A stretch of 64,000 nucleotides of DNA. Source: Ignelater luminosus (lineage: Eukaryota; Arthropoda; Insecta; Coleoptera; Elateridae). The translations under genes were made by a program, and so were the position numbers. Positions 40,701-52,940 of this stretch are shown here, in pieces (within the stretch, counting starts at the first letter, position 1; each line of letters starts with the position of its first letter). The DNA lies in the NCBI GenBank assembly GCA_011009095.1, contig VTPC01090703.1, forward strand, positions 41,260 through 105,259, written 5' to 3'. The notes below the pieces were generated by a model that saw only the letters and a program-made list of their open reading frames with translations, searched no databases and was not told where the DNA came from.

Positions 40701-43700
40701 GTTGTTACGTCGTTGGTCACCGTTTACACTATGCAAAGTGTAATTAATCACTAACAGTTTTTATAAAGCTTCAGTTTTACTATTAACTATTTTTAAATAT
40801 ATGAAAGCAAAATACATAAAATGAATTTTGTGGTTATATGAGATACAGATTCCTACTTCACTTTAATAGAACAGACCTTACAAGTTTTACATGGTTCGAT
40901 GAATACATTTTAATGGATTTTTAATGGTTAGATGCTTTACTTGAGTGCATAAAGGTTTTTAACCTAAAATTACTATTTTAGTAAATTAAATATGAAATAT
41001 TATCTCTGCCGTAATAAACGCAGTAATTTTAATGCATTTTTTAAGTTCTTTGTGTCGGCAAATTGTATAAGCTTTAGTCTGCTTTTTATGGTTCAGGTAA
41101 CGCGTGCATCGAACAATTTCCATTGCAACAAGCATGGAGTATAAATGGGTATACCTACATTATGAAGTATACATAAATTAAACTAAAACTTTTTTGTTAA
41201 TGAGCAAACCTTCTCTTTTAGATCACATTAAATTTTGGCCAGTTTACGAAAGATTTTGTAATCACAAAACATTTTCAAATAATACGTAGAAAATTGTGAT
41301 AGAAAATAAAAATAGCACAAAACAGAAAATCTTGCTTAAAAATGCAAACAGAATGTCATTATTAATTTATTGTAAACTATTCGACGATAAAACTACATTT
41401 CCTGGCGATAGTATGTATTAGTAGTAATAAAACTAAAAACTAAGACAGAAAATAAACTGGAAAACCACAAGTCCTGATGTTTCAATTAAACTGACCTAGA
41501 AAACAAAAGAAAAAATCTTATATCGCATGATAAGAATATACATTGCTTGGACGTAGTCTCAATGGATTACCCGTGTCTTAAAAATTAACAATCTATACCG
41601 TATGTTCATAAAATCCCTTTCTCAATCAACTTTTCCTTTTTGATAAGTTTCATGTTTCAAGTCGTCGATTTCAGCATTTTTAAAGAACAATTACCATAAT
41701 TTTTCTGTGATATCTATACTCAGATTTCCAAGAGACAATGATTCTGCATATTTTGCTGTTTAGACACACTCAATATCAAAGTGATAAATCCAAGGTTTTT
41801 CAGCAATAACCCGCCGCCGCCTTCGCGCCATACAAGTTGCGAGTACTCAGCTACGTAACTGATTTTACTCCAATGAAACAAAGACCTTAGCAATACATCA
41901 CATATAGATAGCTGAGAGAAGATCGAGTGTCACTAGCAACAAGCATAAGCTTCAGTACAGTCTGAAACAATGTATTGGAAAAAACCTATAGCAAATATCT
42001 GCAAGGATGAAAACTTATAGTAACCTGAGGCAAAACAGAGAAATCAGAGAAATCCTGGAAAAGTCGGGGAATATCTTTATGTAAAATTCTTTCAGCAATT
42101 GTTCAGAAAAAAGAAAGTCGAAGAAATTTTCCAGTAAAAAAGACACACTCAAAACTGCCGGAAAATCCAAGATGTAAAATCTGTTACCCCAACTTAGGGA
42201 CTTCTGAAGAGGAACAGTAATGTTTTCTTTTCTTGAATGAGTGACAACACGTCTAATAGCCAGTACTTTTCCATTTTCTACTTCTTTTTATTTTCTATTT
42301 TTTAACCTCTCTTTTTTATGTCTGTCATTCAACTTCTTCTGTTTATTACAAGGTTTGTTTTATTTATGTGCCTCTTTCTCTTTTTTCCCATAGTCTGTCT
42401 CAGGATTTTTTTTTTTTGGTTTTCTGTAACTATCTTTCTTTTCTGTTTTTCTTTTGATCAATTCTTGACCCACTGTTATTTTGGTTTTATATTTCTTTTT
42501 TACCTTTGTTCTCCTCGCAATGTTCATTGTATCTTTTGTATCATACCTGCCTTCCTCCCTTTTATTTTCTGTTTTTTTTTCTTTTCTTTTGTACTTTATT
42601 CTTCGACTTCTCTCTATCATTTTCTAAACATACAATTTGTATCCAATATTCTTCTGATGTGTCTATCTCTATCTTGTGTTTCTTGACTCTTACCTATCCA
42701 CATTCTCCTGTTGTACTTACGTTTGTACTGATTTGGCCACATTGGAAACCAGAGCAATTTTCAATTAAGCTTTATATATGACAATTATATCAAGATTATA
42801 GCTCACTATTCATCCCTTCAAGCTTTTACTTTAAGAGTCAGAAAATTCTGATGGGAATAATATTTACTATCTGTTTTCTTAATATGCTCCATATAATGTG
42901 TGAATTGATGTAAAATGGGCCGAACTTACGGCATTTAGAATTTGATTTTATTAGTGTTTGTACGAGTTGTGTTAATTATAATGGCGACAATACCTAATTC
43001 TACGTAACTATTAACAGTTGCTCTTTGAAACTCAAATTCTCAAAACTCAGTGGTATTACACTTCGGCGGTCCACTGAGTATACTATTAAGTAAAAGTAAT
43101 AAAAAATGAGATGTATAATAGTATAAAAATTATATTATAATTTTTCTTTGATGAAACTGTTGAGCTGCCGATACCGGCTGAAAACCAGTGGCCTATATGC
43201 CAAGGGCCAAATCTAGTTGCCATCGCCAAACCTTAGGTGTAGTTACGCGCAGTGTTTCAACTGAAATATCAAATATAAATAAAAAGATATAGAAGACACT
43301 ATCAAAAGGACATGCAACAAATATTTAAAAAATATTACTTTCATTGTAATTATTTAAGTTGGTAACTGTAATTTTAGTAATTATTATTTGTTGAATTAGC
43401 GTCTATACCAAAAATTTGGGCATATGAGCATACCCTAGTAAATGATGACTGCAGCTAATAAAGCTGACCCTCACACGTGAATTCGAGTTCCTGCATTCAG
43501 AAGATGTTAGTGGTGCTGGTATTGTAGATGCACTCAGAAAAGGAAGCTTGATAGGTGAAATAACTTTTCTTAATTAGTTGTTTAATGTCAAACTTAAGAA
43601 AATCTGTTCATATAAAAGAACCATAGTGAAGGCGATTTCCTTGGCAAGTTAATTCGGCAAGTTGACTTACCCAGACAGTGAGTATAATAGAGCAAAATTG

Positions 43701-46700
43701 ACAGTTTAATAAGGTGCCGAATTGCCCACTCAGCTCACAGCCCAGTTCGCACCGTAAGGCAAGTATCACAAGAAGAACAAAAACTTGTCATGAATATAGT
43801 TATCCAACTATAGATTCTAATGGGTAATATTAGTTTACTAGGAGATAGAGGAAGTCCCAACTGCTTAAGTAGGAAGTTTGCTGCAAGTACACAAATATAG
43901 ACGTCTAAGTTATCAAAGAAGACGTAAGCAGATACTATGGTCTTTTATTTTTATTTCTTGGCCAGGTTGTCTAAATGAACAAAAATAAAATATTCTGAGA
44001 ATTGGTCAAAACTGACTGTAAGACTACAAGCAAAACTGGTGTTTGTGCAATCTGATAAATTGTTTACTCTTTTAATCCATATTTGTTTAAATCAGTGTAA
44101 TCTTATGTCTGAATCAAGATCTTGATTGATTGTGCACTATAGTGGAAGTTGCAATATTGGCAATTTTATCTGTAAACATTTGTCGTGTCAATAGCAAGAA
44201 ACAAAATGTATAATGTGTTATTGTTATTTTTGGAATATTACTTGCATGATTAACTTTACGTGGAATTATCAGTATCATCATCAGCATTTCTGATTTTGTA
44301 TAATTTATATCTCACGGGAAGGTTATTAATAAATCTTGCAATACTAGTAAATCAAGTCGTCTTAAATTAACAATCTCACTCTAATGTTAGTTTCCACAGT
44401 CTACGTGTTAATTTTATTGTTTGTACATGTAAAATCGCGTACTTAACAAAAAAGAAACTCGAGGAGATTCATAAATGCAACTTGTGTTAGGCATAAGAAA
44501 AAAGGTAGAGATTTAAGCAGCGCAATCTTTTCGGCATAATGCGAACTCAAGGTTGCCTATTTAAAAGGTTAAATGAAACACAACCCACAAGTGGTAATTA
44601 ATCCAGTTGTCATAAAACAAGTAATATTCGTCGACACTTTCTTCAAGCGACCTTCACAATAATAAATATCTTTTTAAAATGTAGACGTTTCAGTTCAAGT
44701 TCCGGCAATATCATTATCAGTGACCGCAAAATTTTATCATAAAATTATAAAATCGACTGACTGTTTTGAAGTTTACTATTATCACTACATATAATTATTA
44801 AAATATTATAGCGAAGTTATTTGCATTTGTATAAACATTCAGGTACGTAAACTCAAAATGACCTTCTGTTATCTCTCGTAAATCATGTAAAAACAATATA
44901 CTAAATTCAGTTTCTGGAACGTTTTTGATTATTTTTACAAAGATGCGCCCTAATTTGATAAACGTGGCAGAATGTAAGAATAAACAATAAACAAAAGTTC
45001 ATGTTATTAATTTATCAAACACAGTCTTCCTATATAAGCAAATAAAAATTACGTTGTACGTATGGAAAATATCTAAAAATATGGGAAAATTAGACGTCAG
45101 TATGCTGTGTTTTTCACATTTATATTATATTATAAAGTTGATGTGTTTTAAACAAAAATAGCTCGTATAATTTATTTTTATATTGTATGTAAACATTTTA
45201 AATATTCTACTACTTACTGTTTGAATCGAAGCGTTCACAAAACAATTTTTCCGTTGCATTGTTTAAATCTAAAATGTAATCGAATTTATTATTGGAGTTC
45301 AGCGTTATCTTTTTTCATTCTTATGAAGGTTTATTGACAAAATTAGGTAGAAATTTCATTGCCACGGACAGAGACTGGGCTCTCCACGCGTATTTATAAT
45401 TGCAAATCTTAAAAAATCTAAATCCGGTTCTGTACTTATCGTTGTATTACAAACTCCATTTAGAAACCCTTTCTTAACATTGAGGAATAACAAAATAAAT
45501 TCTTATTTTTTTTAAGAATTTTTTTTTAAAGAAGCATTTAGTTGAAAATCCCTTTATTGTCTTATGACAGTAGATGTGCAGGCATATTCAGAGTATTCAA
45601 ATTCGTCCGGTAAATTCTACCAAAGATGATCTTTTCTGTTTTTGTTTTTCATTGCAAACCATCTGAGAATCACCTTTCTATCTACTTTCTACTATTTATT
45701 ATACGTACAGTACTCAGTCTTACTGCTGCATAGTAGAGAAGCTCTCCAGGCTCTCCACCTTCCAGGAACAGATTGCGGGATTTTCCATTAATTTTTATTA
45801 CACATCCTTGAGATAAAGCAAAGATTGACAGATTCAGGAATAAGTATATCTCTTAGTGTGTTGTTATATCGCATCTCAATTCTTAGGTGGTGATCAATGT
45901 GGACGCTAAACAACATCACATTAAGGCAATATAGCAGACGCGAGATAATTTAAAAAGCATCAATGCCATCTCCTCATTTCAATCATTTATCATTTTTTAC
46001 CTTCTAGCTTCATGTTTGAAGAAAAGAATTACATTGTACCAGCAATACTGTAAAGTAAGACAGTACGCCAAATATATAAGTCTGAATGTTGTTTTTTTCT
46101 TAAACTTAGGTATTTCTAGCCAATTATATCTAATTGGGAAAAAAGATAGAATGAAAGAAAAACAAAGAAGATATTGGAAGAAACAAAGAAATATAAATCT
46201 TTGGTAATCAGTGCTTCATTTCCCCTTCCTTAGGGGGCAGTCTCAAAACCTTTGATTATGTGTCAGCTTTCTGAAAAAACTGCTCAAGAATGCTGTAAAA
46301 AGCTTTACGGACGTATGTCATAGATAATATTTAACATGTAAACAGAAAATGGTAACATCCAGCAACCTTCAGGTAAAGATCCTAAATTCACAACAGTAAT
46401 TTGCAGCTGCAGCACTATAACTCAATCATAATTACAAAATGTTTTGATTGAATCTTCTGATCCTTTAAAGCAGTCATATTGAGAGAAACCTTCCAAATCG
46501 CCTGTCCAATTTATTATATCCAATGCAGTATAGTTAAATCATAGTTCCGTCCATAAAAGACTAACCCGATTTACAAGATAATGACCTATTTAGTCTGAGA
46601 CTGGCCCGCGATTCACGAAGATTAGAGGGTTTTACATCATAAAAAAGAAATTTCAAACAAATCTCCAGTTTAGCATTCCTCCATCGCAAAAACACAACGG

Positions 46701-49700
46701 GGTTTTCTAACAAGCTAACTGCTCTGATATTACCTTTACACAGTTCTAGATTTTCGCCAGCGCTACTAAACATACTTACAAACGTAAGTCATTTTCACTA
46801 TTAGCTGAAGATCAGTTGACTGTAAAAGAAATACGCGCTAATACATTTATACAAAATAGCAAAACAATGTCTAACTTTTGACTGGTGCTTTTAGAATTTC
46901 TACGCAGTTACCTTAAAGTATAAAGGAGAAAAATTTTCTATTCTTATATCATTTTAGTGGTGTTAAGTAAAAAATAGAAGGAAAGATCATATTTAAGCAT
47001 CTGGTTAATGTGACAGAATAAAATAAACAAATCTGCTTTAAAATTTTGCCTGCAATTATTCTTTCGGCACATTAGGTTGTTTATAAGATATTTTCCTTGA
47101 ATTTATAAAGCCGTTTAAAAGATATTACAAGGATGTTCTGATGAATTTTTAATTTAATACAGAATAAGAGGGATACAATAAAAAGGTCAGCTGTTCGGCA
47201 AGTTATTGGTGTTCCAATTTTAAAAAGTTGAAGATTTAACATACTTGTAGAAGTTTTATTTGGGAAAATTTTTTTATTGCTAGCAAGGCAACAATAAGTT
47301 TTACGGTTTTCAAAAAAAAAACAGAATTAATTGTGTTGTGTCCGGTTTTTTCTTTTTGGTTATCTAACATAATAATTTATTGTAATGTAATTAAATCTTG
47401 TTTACTTCAGTCAAAAGTGAATGTCGCTTCTCTTACTTAAATAAAATTATGTTCTCGTTGTACCTAAATCTTCTTTTTTATTCTTAATTACGACTTGATT
47501 TGTAGTACAATATGTTGCAAGAATTAATGCAAAGAATTACAAGAAATTCTATGATTATAATACTAGGGAACATCTCGTTACAGGATGAATACGTTATAAA
47601 AATATATGTATTATGTAACGAGGTAAGTGATTCTTACATTACAGATAAGAATGCAAGCGCAGTTTTTATACCCTGCATCTCAGGAACTGTAAGTTCTCGG
47701 ACATATTTATATAGAGACTTTTGTTCATATTATTAACCAAGGGACGACATAGTCTAAAAATTATTGGACTACTTTCAGAACAGCACATAATATCTGGCAG
47801 TTAACTTTTGCATTTTTTTAGTGAAAATAAGAAAACAACATAATAGTTCGTGTTACATCTTTCAACATTAAATAAATCATATTTTACCTTGATCTAAATT
47901 TTGTACATGTTACCTGTTACTTCAAACAAGTACATGAGTGTCACATATCAAAAAAGAAGAGGAATTCTTAGAATAATAATATCCTGCTCAAAGTATAACA
48001 CAGTTTTTTGAAGCAATAATTTAGTTTCTACAAGGTCACTAGTGATGAACCCAACTAAATCATGATTAATAGATGGGAAGAATAATCCAACACATCCTAA
48101 ACGCGAGTAAGGCAAAAAAATGTTTTTTCACTTCTTAAGAGAATGTAAGAAATCCTACTAAGGAAAAAATGAAGAACACTTGCTTAGTCGACATTCTTAC
48201 CTTCATTGGAGAATTAGGCAGGTTTGAGAAGAAAGCAGAGAAAGATACTGTATTTGCTGGGCTTTAGCTTCCCCATGACTATCACTGCTACCATGTCAAT
48301 ATGCAACTACTTTGGATTTTATAACAATACGTATGGCTTTATGCTTCTTTCGAAGATTAAAATGATGTTCCAATCATTTATTAACAAAAGCAGCGATTAT
48401 TGGTTAATGTGGTTGATAGTAGTTATAATATTTATTCTCACATATTAGAAATATTTTACTGAGCGAAAAAAACATTAGTATTTGGTATTTTCAATATTGT
48501 ATCATAACAATAGAAGTTGATTTTTTTCTTATAACAGAAAAACAGAAGAAGATTGCCAAATTTATTTTTCACTAATGAATAAAAGTGCAGTGCAAACCCC
48601 AATAATCTTTAATAATAACTGAAATTAAACTTTCATTTGACTTTCATTCTGACTAGATCAATTTGATTTAGTCAAAGTAAAATCTGATGATTTATATTTG
48701 TTAGTTTAGTCAAATCATTTATCAAACGGACTAACTCAAACTGAAAATCATGAAATATAAAGAATCAAACATAATTTGACCAAACCAAATACAAAATCTA
48801 ATAATGTAGATTGGCTACATTGTTTTAACTATCAAGCTACCGTCGGGGATGCCCCAGAACCCCAGAAGCGATACGTAATCTATTAGAAAAGCGTCGAACG
48901 ATAATCCTAATTATAAAACAACAATCAATTCATATATTAAACGATTATATCGGTTTTAAAAAATCGTTTAATACTAAAATTATTCTTGTTTTGTTACAGG
49001 AATTTGACATCCGCAAACTCTTCCGTTCAATGTCCGATGGCCAAGCTGGAAAAATACTGGACCGACAATTAGCGGATGTTTTTCCCAGTTTACCAAACTC
49101 TCTGTTAGATAAATTGGGTCTATATAGAGAAGGACCCAGGTAATTTACCTAATAATATTCCATATTAACATAATCACCGACGTATTTTATATACAGGGTA
49201 TTATAGTAAGAATTAAAACTTATGTATAGGCAATACATATAATTAAGGAACTGTAAAAACTGTAAGTAACAGTAAAAACAGTAAAAATTAAATGTAATTC
49301 TCAAAATCTCATTTATTCCAAATTGCTCTTAAACAAGAATTGTTTTTAATCTCCATGTTTTTGTTTCAACTTTAAATGTATTCCCTGGGAAAAATTTTAA
49401 AGCGTCATCTTAAAGCCTTAATTTTTATCTAGGGCAAGCCAATTAATATACAACGGTATTTTTGTCTTACAGTTATTAGGTCTATTAAAATTTCAGTGCA
49501 ATTTATTTTTAGTTAGTATTTTAATATATGAACTAGTAAATAGATTAGAATTATGTTTACTATGTACTTCATTTTAAAAAAGCGATTAGTACAATAAAAC
49601 TTTACTAAACATTTCCATAACATTCTAAATTTTGATTAAATCATTAGCCAACACAAGAATTTGTTTCCACTTTGCTTTGTCCTGTAAGTTTATTTTTTGA

Positions 49701-52700
49701 TTTCACTCTTCTTTAATCTTCAAACCTTGATCAGTTGAATCTCACTGATCGTACGCAAAAACAAGCATTTACCTCCTAAAGCAATGGTAGGATTTTGAGG
49801 GGGATGATCTGTGGTGTACGACTCTTTAGTTCCTTTTCTTTATAAAGATGGTCTCCTCTTACTTCAGTTGGACTTCCACATTCTATACTGACAAACAAAT
49901 AAATTACCTGGAAAAACACTAATAATAATCGTGCATAATATACCATAAAGTTTCCAGTTATCTAAAGAATCTACCCAAAAGAAATCTTTCTCTCTCTGTA
50001 TCATAGTTTCGCTTCCAATTACTTACTACAAGTTTCAAAATTTTGTTTTACTAACCTTGGGCAGATTTAAAGATTTTTGGCAATAGTTAGTACATGTAGT
50101 AGTGTAACTTCAGATACTCTACGGTCGTTGCAAATATCATTGTGGAGAAATTCTATTCCCATAACTAAGAGATTTCATACATTGTTTTTCTATGAAAAAG
50201 AAGATGAAGAATCATCAAATAACGCCTACACCAAATTAAAAATCAAAGAGACTTTCATCATCTGAGTTCTGCGCGTGTAGATAATTTGATGTATTAAAGG
50301 TGTCTATTGGTTGCCCAATTTTAGTAGTGCAGAATTTGTCAAATGTCCACATCGTGTTCAATAACTGTCCAAATTACGTATCTATAAAAAATGAATAATA
50401 TCTTTTGATGTTTCCAAGTTACAATAGTGCCATTGGTCACATTATTATAAATAAATGCTTCTTCTGTTTTTATGTTTATTGTGCCTTCTCATCTAACCGT
50501 GATGATAGAAATCTGTACTCCCTATTATATCATTGACATAAACATACAGGGTGGTCTGAAATCAATGAATTTAGTAGACAAGTATATGAATACTACTAGC
50601 ATTATATTCATATTGTCTTCTGTTATATTTTTCAAAACCTGCTTTGAAAGAGTTGGAAGATAATTTAAAACCATGGCCAACTAGGTTGGCAAGAGATATT
50701 CGACAAATGTTAGCAAATTACTTTTGCATTGTATTTGTCTTGAAGAATTAGATTACATGTACTACTAGAGCTCGTTTTTCTTCATCTATACTAATAAGGA
50801 AAACTCCATTTTTCATTAAATTTAGGCCACCAATAACATGCCAAAACATATCATATTAAATTAAACTATTGTTTTTGTGCTAATAGCTAACAGTTCTTTT
50901 TATCATATGAGAAGAAACATTTGGCGTTTTTACATCAGAAACAGGTTTTTAACACCTGTGTAATAATGTTACCCCAATAAATTATTCTTTGATCTGGGTT
51001 AGGAATATACAGGTTTAATACAAAATTATTATCTTACTTTTAAATGTTTATGTTTCATCAATTTCCTTAAGGATTTAAAAATTTTAAGTTTCAAGTTTTT
51101 TTTAATAATTTAATTTTCATACTTGAAAGTCTTGTATCTTGAACTTTATGTTAAACACTTAACAGCAATGTATATTTGAAAATAAACTTTAAAGTTTAAA
51201 AGGTTCTCTTACATTTTGTATTTGCATTATTTCTTTTTCTCTATAGTATATCTAATGTAGCATATGTTAATATACTAGTTATTCAACACCTGCAACTATT
51301 CGTTACACTTATTAATTGTTATATAATTACATTCCTCATTATTAATTATGTCAAAATATAGTACTAAACATAATTGCAATTAGTATTTCAATATTCATAT
51401 TGTATTATCTAATCATTTGTTTTGCTTGTTATGTTGTTGATTGTGCGCTAAAACAAAATATTTTTTACCTTAGGGAAATAATGAGTGAAGAAGAATTAGA
51501 GCAGAAATTTGTAACGCTAGCATTAGCTTTCACAATAGATGCAGCGACAATCAAAGATCGATGCGAACGCCAAAGACGATATAGAGATCAAACTGAAACA
51601 AACCTTATATCAGAAATTGATCGATTAATAGAAAAAGTAAATTACATCCAACCATTGTGTGTAGATGCAGAAACCGCAGAACTCCTAGCAGGGCTATTAG
51701 CTCAAATAGATGTAGTCATTAAAGCAGCATCTCATTCTGCGATTTCTGCAGAACGATTTGGTGCAGTTCAACATGAAAAAAGATTATCAGAAGCAGTCAC
51801 ATTAATGATTAATCACGTTACTGTATTGAAACAGCAAAGGGATTCCACTAGGAAACAACTGCAGTATACAAAGTAGGCAATATACTTTTTTACATATGAA
51901 TATGTGTAAGTAAGTAAGGGTTCTTTTAATAAAACTAATAAATTTATTAACAATTCTAGAAGGGTATTACAAGATACAAACTCAGCAGAATCAACAAATG
52001 TAAAAACTAGGGTATCTGTTTCTACAAATGGAAGAATAATAACAAGAAGACGTGCGAGTATAGCAACAATCTCACAACCACAAGATTCTACCAAGTTTCC
52101 AGGTGGTACGAATTCAGATGTGAGAAGGATAACACGACGAACATCAGATCTAACTACACGAGTTTCTGCTTTTGCTAGAGCAACACGCCCTAGTAGGCTT
52201 GAGTAAGTATAATAATTTTATAATAGACAGAGAGCAAATAGATTTCCGAACGTCTATCCTTGATTTATTATGAAAGTCAGTTTTTTTTTCTATATTAGCT
52301 TTGTATCTTTGACTTTAATGTTCTCTGTTACTGTGTATTGATCATTATTTTAGAATAATAAATGTTAAGATATAATCTAAGCATACAAATATTTTAGTAA
52401 AGGACTTACCTTTATATTATTTTCAGATTAGGTGTAGATCTTGACAAAATCAAAGAAGGTATAGTAGAGAATGAAGTACAAGCAGTATATGAAAATTCTC
52501 AAAATAACCAAAGCGAAGAATCTGAAAATGAAGAGGTATTTGAAGATAATACTAATGATACAGTCCAGAATATTGATATTATTGATATTTCAACACTACC
52601 TTTGCAGTAAGTAGCAACTAATTATAAATTACCATTTCATTAGTACATAAAAACACCATTAATTTTATAATATCTTTTTAGACAAAGGATAATACACAAA

Positions 52701-52940
52701 TGCAAAAGGTTTCATGAAAATTTACAAGAGAAATATGAAAAGCGCACAAATGATGGCACCCTACATGAATTTTTCTATTTTGGGGCATTTTTATGTTTTG
52801 CTTTAGGTGTTATAATCTTAGGTAATTTATTAATTGAAATTAAATATGGTAGTATGGACTGGACTCGAGAAAATAATTACTGGAATAACATGTTTAGTCA
52901 TTTTATGAAATACCATACGGAGAATGAAGTAAATGTATAG
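13467..52940 (+). CDS. IRAG/LRMP (MRVI1/Jaw1)-like ER tail-anchored protein, six exons
   Basis: Joining 13467-13721, 49000-49139, 51474-51872, 51960-52202, 52427-52606 and 52682-52940 gives 491 residues, with GT-AG and matching phase at every junction. Residues 1-85 are acidic and Ser-rich. Residues 133-270 form a predicted coiled coil starting MSEEELEQKFVTLALAF, the hallmark stretch of the IRAG/LRMP family. Residues 270-345 are basic and Arg/Ser/Thr-rich, and 347-405 are acidic. One hydrophobic segment at about 436-458 is followed by a 33-residue tail, typical of a tail-anchored ER or outer nuclear membrane protein. Vertebrate relatives bind IP3 receptors and modulate calcium release; IRAG1 does so under cGMP kinase control. 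That role here is inferred. Exon 1 fits by phase but is 35 kb away, so it is the least certain exon. AATAAA follows at 52984. Confidence 0.85.
13722..22989. other. IRAG-like intron 1, first part, nothing recognised
   Basis: AT-rich, with stops in every frame. Small open frames (15149-15367, 17068-17313, 17533-17736) show no motif. Parts of 19900-20700 look like decayed repeat but could not be assigned. Confidence 0.45.
22990..23128. repeat. Near-perfect 64-bp-arm hairpin (foldback MITE)
   Basis: Two arms of about 64 bp, reverse complements with one mismatch seen (tttgg against ccgaa), surround an 11-base loop (aacctactttc). The sequence cagtctgttcaaag is flanked by TA on both sides (22997-22998, 23120-23121), giving a 121-bp TA-flanked element. 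The inverted repeat continues 7 bases beyond the TA on each side, so the true ends are uncertain. It lies inside intron 1 and would be transcribed as a long double-stranded stem. Confidence 0.85.
24030..25740 (+). pseudogene. Second LINE relic in intron 1
   Basis: Ordered peptide remnants of a non-LTR reverse transcriptase are visible. GEDQSEFIPDRSYVANLFILQ-like text lies near 24050-24110, a KMYRGNTAQIRIK-like stretch near 24245-24290, and DVQIKQVSKFKYLGS at about 24497-24543. Near 24735-24800 is MDYLR.SAKILRLDRKTNEKVI. ELKLFGHLIRMKEERM near 25318-25365 resembles the C-terminal region. The part around 24860-25270 does not match and may be a later insertion. Stops and frameshifts are frequent throughout. 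Confidence 0.6.
25741..29692. other. IRAG-like intron 1, middle part, nothing recognised
   Basis: Very AT-rich. The open frame at 28411-28677 sits in a slightly GC-richer patch but has no recognisable motif and no good flanking splice sites, so it was not called. Confidence 0.4.
29693..30444. mobile_element. 752-bp MITE with TA target site and CRE-like palindromes
   Basis: The ends are inverted copies beginning cagtgtgctgattaagtatgg (right arm with few changes) and flanked by TA (29691-29692, 30445-30446). Arms of about 200 bp match at roughly 85-90 percent by eye. Each arm contains the palindrome TGACGTCA (29843-29850 and 30310-30317). There is no coding capacity. TA duplication and CAGTG ends suggest a Tc1/mariner parent. 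Confidence 0.8.
30445..31853. other. IRAG-like intron 1, AT-rich spacer
   Basis: AT-rich spacer between the 752-bp MITE and the hAT relic. No gene, repeat or RNA was recognised. Confidence 0.45.
32377..36332 (-). pseudogene. ZMYM1-like hAT transposase pseudogene
   Basis: The minus-strand reading starts MAELADGKKRPSG at 36332. Exon 1 ends at 36212 (CCCG|GTAAGTT), and exon 2 begins at 36089 after a TTTCAG acceptor. Exon 2 shows GPVQIKKSNYPSDSNNRSF, a TTF-type zinc segment (DWLVYSTSSDSVFCFYCKLF), the DUF4371-like catalytic body (ILDCTPDISHKEQL; RGQGYDNGANM), CGHSLNLVVND, and finally a hATC dimerisation end (LPVTVAEGERSFSKLKLI) at 32380-32507. Breaks: in-frame TAG at 35944-35946 and 35899-35901, frameshifts near 35800 and 34890, a stop near 34221, and the 1447-bp insertion at 32515. 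It therefore cannot make a functional protein. Such genes are hAT transposases often annotated as zinc finger MYM-type protein 1-like. Confidence 0.85.
32515..33961. mobile_element. 1447-bp TA-flanked non-autonomous element inside hAT gene
   Basis: The ends are inverted copies of cagggtgttagtaaactaa, similar over about 46 bp at roughly 80 percent, and flanked by TA (32513-32514, 33962-33963). The hAT transposase reading continues on both sides, which fixes the insertion point. Small open frames inside (such as 32965-33243) show no transposase motif. It is either a non-autonomous relative or a decayed autonomous copy. Confidence 0.75.
36333..42239. other. IRAG-like intron 1, third part, nothing assigned
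   Basis: AT-rich. Around 37640-38110 the base composition is higher in GC and partial frames (for example near 37790-37980) look like worn-out coding sequence, but no family could be named. The rest is featureless. Confidence 0.4.
42240..42640. repeat. Long polypyrimidine-biased tract
   Basis: About 400 bp in which the + strand is strongly T-rich with interspersed C (runs of ttttt, tctttt, cttcct). It opens overlapping long frames on both strands purely through composition. It lies within intron 1. Confidence 0.7.
42641..48999. other. IRAG-like intron 1, last part, nothing recognised
   Basis: AT-rich intron sequence with short open frames only. A short hairpin (ctcagtgg with ccactgag) lies near 43046-43078. 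The polypyrimidine and TTGTTACAG acceptor of exon 2 ends the stretch at 48999. Confidence 0.45.
49000..49139 (+). CDS. IRAG-like gene, exon 2
   Basis: 140 nt in phase 0 at entry and phase 2 at exit, between TTGTTACAG and GTAATT. It encodes EFDIRKLFRSMSDGQAG and ends KLGLYREGP plus a split Arg. The KLGL..EGP stretch just before the coiled coil also resembles vertebrate family members. It is absent from simple long-frame scans because it is short. Confidence 0.8.
49140..51473. other. IRAG-like intron 2, nothing recognised
   Basis: 2334 bp of AT-rich intron. Single cagggt-type words after TA at about 49193 and 50547 were not matched by an opposite end, so no element was called. Confidence 0.5.
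51474..51872 (+). CDS. IRAG-like gene, exon 3 (coiled coil)
   Basis: 399 nt after TACCTTAG and before AA|GTAGGC. It encodes residues 132-264 with the conserved EEELEQKFVTLALAF stretch, RCERQRRYRDQTETN, and a second helical block around AERFGAVQHEKRLSEAV. An ATG at 51481 lies inside it and could serve a shorter transcript, but the reading continues smoothly from exon 2. Confidence 0.92.
51960..52202 (+). CDS. IRAG-like gene, exon 4 (basic linker)
   Basis: 243 nt flanked by TTCTAG and GTAAGT. It encodes a Thr/Ser/Arg-rich linker with clusters such as ITRRRAS and VRRITRRTSD, which resemble basophilic kinase sites (RRRAS, RRTS). Kinase targeting is inference only. Confidence 0.88.
52427..52606 (+). 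CDS. IRAG-like gene, exon 5 (acidic linker)
   Basis: 180 nt between TTTTCAG and GTAAGT. It encodes an acidic stretch (EESENEEVFEDN) between the basic linker and the membrane anchor. Phase matches both neighbours. Confidence 0.88.
52682..52940 (+). CDS. IRAG-like gene, exon 6 (membrane anchor)
   Basis: 259 nt after CTTTTTAG, ending at TAG 52938-52940. It encodes a short amphipathic lead, the single hydrophobic anchor FFYFGAFLCFALGVIILGNL, and a Trp/Tyr-containing lumenal tail. The 3' UTR holds AATAAA at 52984-52989. Confidence 0.9.

Noticed and set aside
42318-42686. Long Phe/Leu/Cys-rich open frame and its Lys/Arg-rich antisense partner
   Set aside because: Both arise from the polypyrimidine tract; composition alone explains them.
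49191-49215. TA-cagggt terminus in intron 2 (another near 50547)
   Set aside because: No matching inverted end was found at a plausible distance.
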